Below, piece by piece: positions 1 through 6,911 of a stretch of DNA of 11,679 nt. Source of the stretch: JBOHER01 sp050701115 (GTDB lineage: Bacteria > Actinomycetota > Actinomycetes > Mycobacteriales > Pseudonocardiaceae); contig JBOHER010000032.1 of the NCBI GenBank assembly GCA_050701115.1, positions 1 through 11,679 on the forward strand. The letters run 5' to 3'. How positions within the stretch are numbered: position 1 is the stretch's first letter; each line of letters opens with the position of its first letter. Under the pieces are notes generated by a model. The model saw only the letters and a list, made by a program, of their open reading frames with translations, was not told where the DNA came from and did not search any database. A program made the translations under genes and the position numbers.

Positions 1-91
1 GTTGACCTGGGGTAGCACAGATCCGACGGGGGTGGTAACGACGGTCACTGCGGTATGGATAAGCTCACACGCACTCCCCGCCCGTGCGACC

Positions 92-96
92 GAAGG
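92..96 (+). promoter_or_regulatory. Ribosome binding site deciding the start of the coiled-coil gene
   Basis: GAAGG with 8 nt to the GTG at 105. The earlier in-frame GTG at 84 has only a C-rich run in front of it, so 105 is the better start. The rest of 1-91 shows no convincing gene; a TATGGAT at 54-60 could be a -10 element, but no matching -35 is clear. Confidence 0.55.
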
Positions 97-104
97 TCAA
101 CGCC

Positions 105-1220
105 GTGACGCAGGAATCAAACACCGCCCCGTCATTCGACCGGATGCGCAACATGCTCGTGCGTGCCGCCGAGATTCGGGAGAGCGAGCAGCAGCAGATC
201 TTTGACGCCCTCGACGATATCTATGCTCGGCTGTCGCCGGTCGAGTCGCTCGGCGCCGTCCGCAAGCGACTCTCGGAACTGCCCGACCGCACCGAGATGA
301 GCGTGCTGGCCGAACGGCTGGACGAGGCCATGTCCCGCCTCGAAGCACAGGACAACGCCATCGCGGCTGTCGCACGGTCGGTCGACTCCCTTGTGGACAA
401 GCTCGCCAAACCCTTCGCCGAGCTGGGCGGTCGCCTTGACGGCGTAGCAGGCCGGTTCGAAGGCGTGGCAGGCCGGATGGACGGCCTCGAGGACAAACTG
501 CAGAACATCCACCGCAGGCTGGATGAACTTGACGTGCATCTGGACAAACAGGACAGTCGACTGGAGAGTGTCCCCAGCGCGGTGCACGGTCCGGTGCGCG
601 AGCGCGTCGAGACCGCGGAGAACGCGCTCCGCGAGCGGGTCGAGTCCGCCGAGAGCACGCTGCGGGACCGCATCGCGGCTGTCGATGCCGAGACCAAGCA
701 GCGCGCCGACGAGTTGGACGCAGCCAGCAAGGACCGGATCACCGCGGCCACCGACACGATCCGCGACGAGGTGCGCGAAGCTACTCAGCTGCTGGACTCC
801 TCCGAGCGCATCGGGTCCATTTCGGACAAGCTCGACCAGGTCGATGACCGCCTCAACGAGACAACCAAACGCCTGAGCAAGGTGGAGGAGAGCATCGCAT
901 CCCGGGTCGGCGACCTCGACGGTGTACTCAAGGCCCGGTTGTCCACTGTGGAAGGCGCGATCGCCAAGCGCCCGGACAACGAGTTACTGAGTTCCCTGGT
1001 GCGTAAGAGCAACGAGGAGTCCGAGCGTCGCATCGGTGGCCAGTTGGACGAGGCCATGGCGACCTTTGCCGAACTCATGCTGGGTGGCGGACCTCAGCAA
1101 CAGCAGATCGTGCAGCCAGCCCCGCCGCCGAGGCAGCCACGGCGCGCCCGCAACAGCAGCTCCCGCGCGCGCAACGGCTCCAAGAAGGAAGAGCAGGCCG
1201 AGGAGACCGCGGACGCCTGA
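105..1220 (+). CDS. Coiled-coil protein of unknown function with 11-residue repeats
   Basis: I do not recognise a characterised family. The GTG at 105 is preferred over the upstream in-frame GTG at 84 because GAAGG lies 8 nt before it; this gives 371 residues. The protein is almost entirely predicted alpha-helix, rich in Glu, Asp, Arg, Leu and Ala, with no membrane segment, signal peptide or Cys. Residues 1-100 are amphipathic helix; 109-129 are three heptads (GRLDGVA, GRFEGVA, GRMDGLE); 165-230 are six consecutive 11-residue units beginning RERVETAENAL; 232-290 return to heptad-like coiled coil. The tail has a Gln run (331-334), a Pro-rich stretch and a basic Arg/Lys patch (343-361), ending acidic. 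The tail suggests binding to an anionic partner such as nucleic acid, membrane or wall polymer, but that is inference. A cytoskeletal, scaffold or chromosome-associated role is possible. The gene is monocistronic in view and converges on deoA. Confidence 0.8.
   Translation: MTQESNTAPSFDRMRNMLVRAAEIRESEQQQIFDALDDIYARLSPVESLGAVRKRLSELPDRTEMSVLAERLDEAMSRLEAQDNAIAAVARSVDSLVDKLAKPFAELGGRLDGVAGRFEGVAGRMDGLEDKLQNIHRRLDELDVHLDKQDSRLESVPSAVHGPVRERVETAENALRERVESAESTLRDRIAAVDAETKQRADELDAASKDRITAATDTIRDEVREATQLLDSSERIGSISDKLDQVDDRLNETTKRLSKVEESIASRVGDLDGVLKARLSTVEGAIAKRPDNELLSSLVRKSNEESERRIGGQLDEAMATFAELMLGGGPQQQQIVQPAPPPRQPRRARNSSSRARNGSKKEEQAEETADA
597..794 (+). repeat. Six tandem 11-residue (33-nt) coding repeats
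   Basis: Residues 165-230 of the coiled-coil protein divide without gaps into six 11-mers: RERVETAENAL, RERVESAESTL, RDRIAAVDAET, KQRADELDAAS, KDRITAATDTI and RDEVREATQLL. A basic residue opens every unit and hydrophobic or small residues recur at positions 4, 7 and 11. The first two units differ at only two positions. An 11-residue period (three helical turns) is typical of right-handed coiled coils and of surface-lying amphipathic helices, unlike the heptads elsewhere in this protein. Confidence 0.8.
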
Positions 1221-1231
1221 GCGTGAGGGGA

Positions 1232-2563
1232 CTATCCGCGCAACGTGTCGATCACCAGAGGCCTCGGCGCGGGCTCCTCATCGGCGATCACGACGCCAGC
1301 CTTGAGCGCGTCGAGGGCTCTGGGTATCGCCTGTGGGGTGTCGGTGCGCAGTTCGGCCAGCGGCTGCCCGGCATGCACCCGTTCGCCTTCGACTGCCAGT
1401 AACCGGATTCCCGCCGCGTGCTGTACGGCCTCACCTGGCTGGGTCCGGCCCGCACCCAGCCGCCATACCGCCGTCCCCACCGCGAACGCGTCCACTGAGG
1501 ACAGGACCCCGTCGCGGTCGGCCTGCAGCAGGTGCACGTGCTTCGGCCTGGGCAGCTCGGCATCGGGGTCGCCGCCTTGGGCCCGGATCATCCGGCACCA
1601 CACCTCGTAGGCAGCACCGGATGCCAGCATCGCCGCCGGATCCACGGTGGACAAGCCCACCAGGGACAGCATCTCTCCGGCCAGCATCACGGTCAGCTCG
1701 ACCACGTCCCGCGGACCGCCGCCGCGCAGCACCTCGACGGCCTCGGCCACCTCCACGGCGTTGCCCGCGGCGCGGCCCAACGGCGTCGACATGTCGGTGA
1801 GCACCGCCGTGGTCGACACCCCGTGGCCGTCCCCGATGGCGATCATGGTCCGGGCGAGCTCGCGCGCCTGGTCGGCGGACTTCATGAACGCGCCCGAACC
1901 GACTTTGACGTCGAGCACAACGGCATCCGGCCCGCAGGCGATCTTCTTGCTCATGATCGAACTGGCGATCAGCGGGATGGACTCCACGGTGCCGGTGACA
2001 TCGCGCAACGCGTACAGCTTGCGATCCGCGGGAGTGAGGCTCTCCGTTGTGGCCGCGACGACCGCTCCGACCTCAGCCAACTGCGCAGTAATGTCCGATG
2101 TGGACAACTCGGCCCGCCAGCCCGGGATGGACTCCAGCTTGTCCAGCGTGCCCCCGGTGTGTCCCAACCCGCGCCCGGACAACTGGGGTACGGCGGCACC
2201 ACAGGCCGCGACCAGCGGCGCGAGCACCAACGTGATCTTGTCACCCACCCCGCCGGTCGAGTGCTTGTCCACCGTCGGCCGCCCGGCGTGCAGCGCGAGC
2301 CGCTCACCGGAGTCGATCATCGCGGAGGTCCAGCGGGCGGTCTCCGCGCTGTCCATGCCACGCAGGCAGATCGCCATGGCCAAGGCAGCCATCTGCTCCT
2401 CGGCCACCACTCCCCTGGTGTAGGCGTCGACGACCCAGTCGATCTGCTCATCGGTCAACCGCGCACCATCCCGCTTGGCGATGATGACGTCCACCGCACT
2501 GAATGGCCCCTTCAGTGCGTCCAATGCACTGAAAGGGCCATTCAGCGCGCCTGATGCACTCAT
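1232..2563 (-). CDS. deoA: Thymidine phosphorylase
   Basis: Cytosolic pyrimidine nucleoside phosphorylase: thymidine (or deoxyuridine) plus phosphate gives base plus 2-deoxyribose-1-phosphate. With the ATG at 2563 it has 443 residues. The family signature GRGLGHTGGTLDKLESIPG is at 130-148, the phosphate-binding KHSTGGVGDK at 100-109, and the pyrimidine-site residues Arg187, Ser202 and Lys206 align with Escherichia coli Arg171, Ser186 and Lys190. The glycosyltransferase-type helical N-domain starts at about residue 24 (DVIIAKRDG) and the C-terminal domain is complete. Residues 4-24 (GALNGPFSALDALKGPFSAVD) are encoded by palindromic repeats and extend about 19 residues beyond the E. coli N-terminus. 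An alternative in-frame GTG at 2494 would remove nearly all of this and give 420 residues. It follows cdd by 8 nt and is last in the operon, ending 11 bp from the convergent coiled-coil gene. Confidence 0.95.
   Translation of the reverse strand: MSASGALNGPFSALDALKGPFSAVDVIIAKRDGARLTDEQIDWVVDAYTRGVVAEEQMAALAMAICLRGMDSAETARWTSAMIDSGERLALHAGRPTVDKHSTGGVGDKITLVLAPLVAACGAAVPQLSGRGLGHTGGTLDKLESIPGWRAELSTSDITAQLAEVGAVVAATTESLTPADRKLYALRDVTGTVESIPLIASSIMSKKIACGPDAVVLDVKVGSGAFMKSADQARELARTMIAIGDGHGVSTTAVLTDMSTPLGRAAGNAVEVAEAVEVLRGGGPRDVVELTVMLAGEMLSLVGLSTVDPAAMLASGAAYEVWCRMIRAQGGDPDAELPRPKHVHLLQADRDGVLSSVDAFAVGTAVWRLGAGRTQPGEAVQHAAGIRLLAVEGERVHAGQPLAELRTDTPQAIPRALDALKAGVVIADEEPAPRPLVIDTLRG
2496..2548 (-). 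promoter_or_regulatory. Long mRNA hairpin at the start of deoA
   Basis: In the cdd-deoA transcript the arm 2548-2526 pairs with 2518-2496 around a 7-nt loop (2525-2519). All 23 positions pair; the two differences between arms become G-U wobbles. The stem begins 15 nt after the A of the ATG at 2563 and ends one base before the alternative GTG at 2494. No U-tract follows, so it does not look like an intrinsic terminator. An effect on translation or mRNA stability is inference. Confidence 0.55.
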
Positions 2564-2571
2564 AGCGTCTT

Positions 2572-2988
2572 TCAGCTCCCTGTGGGCAGGTCATGCGGGC
2601 CGAAGGCATCCGGCAACACCGCACTCATGGGCAGCACCCCACGTGGTGTGTCCAGCAGGCAGTCCGGTCCACCAAGTTCGTAGAGCAGTTGGCGACAGCG
2701 CCCGCAGGGCATGAGCAGTTCGCCGTCGCCGCTGCGGCAGGAGACCGCCAGCAGTCTGCCGCCACCGGTCAGCCGCAACTGGCCAACCATGGTGCACTCC
2801 GCGCAAAGCGCGAGCCCATAGGAGGCGTTTTCCACGTTGCAGCCGAGCACGATCCGCCCATCGTCGGCCAGACCCGCAGCCCCGACCCGCAGCCCGGAGT
2901 ACGGGCAGTAGGCACTGTCGGCGGCGGCAGCAGCGGCCCGCCGCAGAGCAGGCCAGTCCGGCGCAGGCGCGGGCGCGGGCGCGTTCAC
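2572..2988 (-). CDS. cdd: Cytidine deaminase
   Basis: Hydrolytic deamination of cytidine and deoxycytidine to uridine and deoxyuridine in the cytosol. At 138 residues it is the size of the short, tetrameric zinc cytidine deaminases. The zinc-site motifs are both present: CAE at 62-64, with Cys62 as ligand and Glu64 as the proton shuttle, and PCGRC at 94-98, with Cys95 and Cys98 as ligands. The three-Cys zinc set is usual for the tetrameric class. NVENASYG (51-58) is the ribose-binding segment and YCPYSGLRVGAA (27-38) the conserved N-terminal motif. Residues 2-10 alternate Ala and Pro and are probably disordered. The GTG start at 2988 overlaps the upstream permease stop as GTGA, with GAGGTGAGGA immediately before it. 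Its product deoxyuridine is a substrate for the DeoA encoded next. Confidence 0.96.
   Translation of the reverse strand: MNAPAPAPAPDWPALRRAAAAAADSAYCPYSGLRVGAAGLADDGRIVLGCNVENASYGLALCAECTMVGQLRLTGGGRLLAVSCRSGDGELLMPCGRCRQLLYELGGPDCLLDTPRGVLPMSAVLPDAFGPHDLPTGS
2576..2580 (-). promoter_or_regulatory. Ribosome binding site for the long deoA start
   Basis: On the minus strand GGGAG lies inside the last codons of cdd, 12 nt before the ATG at 2563. The spacing is on the long side. The competing GTG at 2494 has GAAGGGG (2513-2507) 12 nt upstream, but that sequence lies inside the 3' arm of the hairpin. Confidence 0.45.
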
Positions 2989-4256
2989 TCCTCACCTCGC
3001 CGGTACACCATGCCGATCCGCGCGGGCGGCCGAAGCCGCTGCGCGGCCAGTGCCAGCACGACCAGCGTGATCAGGTGCGGGGTGTAGGGCAGGAACTCAC
3101 GCGGCAACTCGTCGGTCACGTAGTACAGCCAGTACACCGCGACCGCGACCAGCCCCGCGGCGCCCGCGAGCAGCCACCGGCGAAGCGCCAACTGCCAGAC
3201 CACCGCGATGCCCACCGCGATGACCGCCGCGTACAGCAGGGCGTGCACGGTCTGCGAACCCGCGGACAGCCGCAAACCGTCGGCATAGCCGAACAACCCG
3301 GCGCCCGCCAGCATGCCGCCCGGCCGCCAGTTGCCGAAGATCATCGCGGCGAGCCCGATGAACCCGCGCCCGTTGGTCTGGCCCTCGGAGTAGATCGACG
3401 GGTTGGAGCCGAGCACCAATGCGGCCCCGCCGAGCCCGGCCAGCGCTCCCGACGCGGTGACCGCGATGTACTTGTACACATACACGTTCACGCCAAGCGA
3501 CTCGGCCGCGACCGGATTCTCGCCCGCGGAGCGCAGCCGCAGCCCGAACCTGGTGTGCCACAGCACCAGGTAGCTGGCCACTACCAGCAGGAACGCCAGG
3601 ATGACCAACGGCGACACGCCGGTGATCAGGCCGCGCAGGATGCCCGCGACGTCGGAGATGACCACCCGCTGGCCCTGTTCCAACCGGCCGAGCCAGTCGG
3701 ACAACGGCTGTGCGGAGAACGTGCCGAACCGCTCGATCGGGGGTGACTCGCGCGGATTCTCCGACAGCGGGAAGAAGATCAAGGTCGAAAGGTACTTGGT
3801 GACCCCGAGACCGAGCAGGTTGATCGCCACCCCGGAGACGATGTGGTTGACGCCGAAGGTCACCGTTGCCGCGGCGTGCAGCAGGCCGCCGAGCGCGCCG
3901 AACAGCGCGCCGAACAGCACCGCCGCCCACGGCCCCCAGGTCAAACCGCCCCAGGCTGCCCCCCAGGTACCGAGGATCATCATCCCCTCGAGGCCGATGT
4001 TGATCACGCCTGCGCGTTCCGACCACACACCGCCGAGCCCGGCGAGCAGGATCGGCATGGCCAGCAGGACCGTGGTCTGCATGGTCGACGACGAGGTCAG
4101 CGCGGGCCTGCCGGTCAGGTACGACGTGGTTGCCAGAATGCCGACCACCGCGACCACCCCGATCGCGAACACCGCCCACCCCGGCAGCTTCCGCTTGCGC
4201 TGCGGCACCGGCATGGTCATGGCGGTCGGTTCGACAGCGGGACTGCTCACCATCAC
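2985..4256 (-). CDS. Nucleoside ABC transporter permease (NupQ/BmpC type)
   Basis: Integral membrane subunit of a BMP-type importer, in the branched-chain-permease fold family (BPD_transp_2). The 423 residues are dominated by hydrophobic helices, starting at about 28-45 after a basic cytosolic N-terminus (QRKRK, 19-23). Conserved family segments are NIGLEG (86-91), GVNHIVSGVAIN (135-146) and the cytoplasmic ATPase-contact loop near GENPVAAESLGV (245-256). A further hydrophobic pair and an Arg-rich tail close the protein. It is longer than the companion permease because of extra C-terminal helices. The GTG at 4256 overlaps the preceding gene stop as GTGA and has GGAGG 6 nt upstream; an ATG at 4253 is equally in frame. 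The operon partner genes, rather than the permease itself, suggest nucleosides as cargo. A sugar or other BMP-family substrate is the alternative. Confidence 0.88.
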   Translation of the reverse strand: MMVSSPAVEPTAMTMPVPQRKRKLPGWAVFAIGVVAVVGILATTSYLTGRPALTSSSTMQTTVLLAMPILLAGLGGVWSERAGVINIGLEGMMILGTWGAAWGGLTWGPWAAVLFGALFGALGGLLHAAATVTFGVNHIVSGVAINLLGLGVTKYLSTLIFFPLSENPRESPPIERFGTFSAQPLSDWLGRLEQGQRVVISDVAGILRGLITGVSPLVILAFLLVVASYLVLWHTRFGLRLRSAGENPVAAESLGVNVYVYKYIAVTASGALAGLGGAALVLGSNPSIYSEGQTNGRGFIGLAAMIFGNWRPGGMLAGAGLFGYADGLRLSAGSQTVHALLYAAVIAVGIAVVWQLALRRWLLAGAAGLVAVAVYWLYYVTDELPREFLPYTPHLITLVVLALAAQRLRPPARIGMVYRRGEE

Positions 4257-5350
4257 CGCTCACCTCCCGCGCTCGCGGCAACGGGTTCCGTCCCGGCCAG
4301 CACCCGGCCCACCCTGCGCTGCTCGGCGGCCAGCTCGATCCTGCGCACCACCGCGTATGCGATGACCACCGAGATGACAATGGAGCCCTGCATGATCGTC
4401 GCGATCTCCCTCGGCACCCCGATGTTGTCCAGCGCCAGCGCCGATTTGTCCAGGAACGCCCACAGCAGCGCGCCGAACCCGATGCCAACCGGATGGTTGC
4501 GGCCGAGCAGTGCGATGGCCAAGCCTGCGAATCCGTAGCCCTGGGTGAAGTTCAACGTGTAGGCGTGGTCGCGGCCGAGCAGCTCGGGCATGGCCACCAG
4601 TCCGGCCACCGCCCCGGACAGCAGCAGGGCGACCACGATCATCCGCTTCGCGTTGACCCCGCCCGCAGACGCGGCGGTAGGTGACTCGCCGGATGCCCGA
4701 AGCTCGAAACCGAACCGCGTGCGGTTCATCAGGAATCCGTAGCCGGCCGCGGCGGCAACCGCCAGCAGGACCAGGCCGAAGACCGTTCCGCTGTCGCCGA
4801 ACGAGACACCGGGCACGTGCCCGGATGGCGGTATCGGCTCGGTGGAGACGTTGTTGCCGATCAGGATCCCGAAATTGTCCCGGCGAATCAGGTATGCGGC
4901 CAACCCGAACGCGAGCGCGTTGAGCATGATCGTGGAGATCACCTCGTGCACACCCCGGGTGACCTTGAGGATCGCGGGCACCGCCACCCACGCCGCGCCG
5001 GCCAGCATCGCGACCAGGATGATCACCACGGCGTGCAACACCGGCGGCAGCGCGATCGCGCCACCCGCGATGGCCGCGACCAGGGCGGCGATCCGGTACT
5101 GACCCTCGATGCCGATGTTAAGCAGGTTCATCTGGAACCCGATTGCTGCGGCCAGGGCGGCCAGCGTGTAGACGGCCGCACTGTTCACGATGTCGACCGC
5201 GATGGTGCCCTCACCGACCTGGCCGACCATGGTGGCCAACGCCTGCGCCGGATTCGCCCCGGAGATCAGCAGCGCCACCGCGCACAACAGGGCGGAGAAG
5301 GCGATCGCCAGCGCGGGCGCCAGCACCGAGGACCGCAGCTTGGCGATCAC
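4253..5350 (-). CDS. Nucleoside ABC transporter permease (NupP/BmpB type)
   Basis: Second membrane subunit, 365 residues, presumed to form a heterodimer with the permease encoded immediately downstream. Residues 10-30 form the first hydrophobic helix. Family hallmarks are LLNIGIEGQYRIAAL (76-90), RGVHEVISTIMLN (132-144) and the cytoplasmic coupling-loop segment GESPTAASAGGVNAKR (221-236). A polar, Pro/Gly-rich external loop at about 157-190 separates helix groups, usual for this permease type. Start is GTG at 5350, overlapping the ATPase stop as GTGA, with AAGGGGG 6 nt before it. Both junctions of this gene are 4-nt overlaps, so its synthesis is probably coupled to the genes on either side. 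Confidence 0.88.
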   Translation of the reverse strand: MIAKLRSSVLAPALAIAFSALLCAVALLISGANPAQALATMVGQVGEGTIAVDIVNSAAVYTLAALAAAIGFQMNLLNIGIEGQYRIAALVAAIAGGAIALPPVLHAVVIILVAMLAGAAWVAVPAILKVTRGVHEVISTIMLNALAFGLAAYLIRRDNFGILIGNNVSTEPIPPSGHVPGVSFGDSGTVFGLVLLAVAAAAGYGFLMNRTRFGFELRASGESPTAASAGGVNAKRMIVVALLLSGAVAGLVAMPELLGRDHAYTLNFTQGYGFAGLAIALLGRNHPVGIGFGALLWAFLDKSALALDNIGVPREIATIMQGSIVISVVIAYAVVRRIELAAEQRRVGRVLAGTEPVAASAGGER

Positions 5351-6909
5351 TGCGCACCCCCTTCGACCACCAGGCGTCCCGCCTCATCCACCTCGCCCGC
5401 GCCGGTCATCGCGCACCCAAGGTCCTCCGGCGTGACACTGGCCGGATCGGCTTGGGCGACCAGCTCGCCACGCAGCATCACAGTGATGGTGTCGGACAGC
5501 CCGATCAGCTCGTCCAGGTCGGCCGAGACCAGCAGCACGGCCAGGCCGCTGGCACGGGCGGTCCTGATCTGATCCCAGATGGCCGCCTGCGCACCGACGT
5601 CGACGCCGCGGGTGGGGTGCGAAGCGATCAGCAGCACCGGGTCACCGGACAGCTCCCGGCCGACAATCAGTTTCTGCTGGTTGCCGCCGGACAACGCGGC
5701 GGCTGCCACGTCGATGCCCGGGGTGCGTACGTCGAACTCCGCGATGATCCGCTCGGTATCTGCGCGCGCACCCGGGATGTCGAGCAACTGCCCCCGGGAT
5801 GCGGGCCGCCGGGTCTGATAGCCGAGGATTCGGTTGGCCCACAACGGTTGGCTGAGCAGCAGGCCATGCCGGGTGCGGTCCTCGGGAATGTAGCCGATGC
5901 CCGCTTCCCGCCGGGCCAGGGTGCCCGCGCGGGTGAGGTTGCGGCCGGCCAGCAGGATCCGGCCTGCCGACGCCCGCCGGATGCCCATAATGGTTTCGAC
6001 CAGCTCGGTCTGCCCGTTGCCTTCCACCCCGGCGATGCCGAGCACCTCCCCCGCGCGCACCACCAGCGCGATGGAGGTGAGCAAGGGACGGCCATCCGGG
6101 GTGCGCACCGTCAGCCCCTCGATCCGGAGCACCTCGTCCTCGGTGACCGTCGGCGTCCGGGTCGCCGGACTGGGCAGCTCACTGCCGACCATCATCTCGG
6201 CGAGCTGACGGGTGCTGACTGTCCCGGGCTCGACGGTGCCCACCGTGGTACCGCGCCTGATTACAGTCACCCGGTCGGCGATCGCTCGGACCTCGTCCAG
6301 CTTGTGCGAGATGAACAGGAACGTGTAGCCCTCGGCCTTCATCGAACGCAGCGTGGCGAACAGTTCGTCGACCTCCTGCGGCACCAGCACGGCGGTCGGC
6401 TCATCGAGAATGACGATCCGGGCGCCGCGGTAGAGCACCTTGAGGATCTCCACCCGCTGACGGTCGGCCACGCCCAGCCGTTCGACCGGTACGCCGGGGT
6501 CGACATCCAGCCCGGTCGAGGTGGCCAGCTCGGCAACCCGGTGCCGAGCCTTGGCGCCGATACCGTGCCGGGACTCGGCGCCGAGCACCACGTTCTCCAG
6601 CACGGTGAGGTTGTCGGCCAGCATGAAGTGCTGATGCACCATGCCGATGCCGGCCCTGATCGCGTCGGCGGGCGAGCGGAATCTCACCGGCTCGCCGTTG
6701 ACCTCGAGGGTGCCCTCGTCCGGCTGCTGCATGCCGTAGAGGATCTTCATCAGGGTGGATTTACCCGCGCCGTTCTCGCCGCAAAGCGCGTGCACCTCGC
6801 CGCCGTGGACGGTGAGGTGCACGTCGCTGTTGGCCACAACTCCCGGGAACCGCTTGGTGATCCCGGTCAGTACCACCGACGCCGGGCCCGCATGGTCCGG
6901 TTCGCTCAT
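5347..6909 (-). CDS. Double-domain nucleoside ABC transporter ATPase (NupO type)
   Basis: Cytosolic ATPase with two fused nucleotide-binding domains, 520 residues, the usual length for NupO/RbsA-like proteins. Domain 1: Walker A GENGAGKST (44-52), Q-loop Gln93, weak signature LGVADRQRVE (145-154), Walker B IVILDE (165-170) and switch His202. Domain 2: Walker A is degenerate (GVEGNGQTEL, 294-303, no GKS/T), the signature LSGGNQQK (407-414) is canonical, Walker B reads LLIASHPTRG with His431 where the catalytic Glu is expected, and the switch His is replaced near Ala463. Only the composite site formed by domain 1 Walker motifs and domain 2 signature should hydrolyse ATP efficiently, which is common in this family. 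The ATG at 6909 follows the lipoprotein stop by 2 nt and has no strong ribosome binding site of its own, so translational coupling is likely. Confidence 0.93.
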   Translation of the reverse strand: MSEPDHAGPASVVLTGITKRFPGVVANSDVHLTVHGGEVHALCGENGAGKSTLMKILYGMQQPDEGTLEVNGEPVRFRSPADAIRAGIGMVHQHFMLADNLTVLENVVLGAESRHGIGAKARHRVAELATSTGLDVDPGVPVERLGVADRQRVEILKVLYRGARIVILDEPTAVLVPQEVDELFATLRSMKAEGYTFLFISHKLDEVRAIADRVTVIRRGTTVGTVEPGTVSTRQLAEMMVGSELPSPATRTPTVTEDEVLRIEGLTVRTPDGRPLLTSIALVVRAGEVLGIAGVEGNGQTELVETIMGIRRASAGRILLAGRNLTRAGTLARREAGIGYIPEDRTRHGLLLSQPLWANRILGYQTRRPASRGQLLDIPGARADTERIIAEFDVRTPGIDVAAAALSGGNQQKLIVGRELSGDPVLLIASHPTRGVDVGAQAAIWDQIRTARASGLAVLLVSADLDELIGLSDTITVMLRGELVAQADPASVTPEDLGCAMTGAGEVDEAGRLVVEGGAQ

Positions 6910-6911
6910 GA

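Larger units (their letters stand above)
2496..2585. repeat. Three-unit palindromic repeat, 30-bp period, across the cdd-deoA junction
   Basis: Units start with GCACT at 2496, 2526 and 2556, exactly 30 bp apart. Unit 1 (2496-2518) is itself a palindrome, GCACTGAA-N7-TTCAGTGC. Unit 2 (2526-2548) is GCACTGAA-N7-TTCAGCGC and matches the reverse complement of unit 1 at 21 of 23 positions. Unit 3 (from 2556) is degenerate: it keeps GCACT and TTCAG and matches unit 2 at 15 of its first 20 bases. Unit 3 contains both the deoA ATG (2563-2561) and the cdd TGA (2574-2572). I recall similar GPFSA-encoding palindromes scattered through Amycolatopsis-type genomes, which would make this a REP-like element, but that could not be checked here. 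Confidence 0.8.

Noticed and set aside
2..205. 67-codon plus-strand frame at the left edge
   Set aside because: It overlaps the coiled-coil gene in another frame, has no ribosome binding site or recognisable content, and its codon use does not fit the neighbours.
2496..2548. Intrinsic transcription terminator between cdd and deoA
   Set aside because: The stem is strong, but it is followed by GGUGGACGUC rather than a U-run, and deoA continues in frame through it.
2496..2585. CRISPR array
   Set aside because: The 30-bp period is suggestive, but there are only three units with no distinct spacers; the units are palindromes in direct succession and overlap coding sequence.
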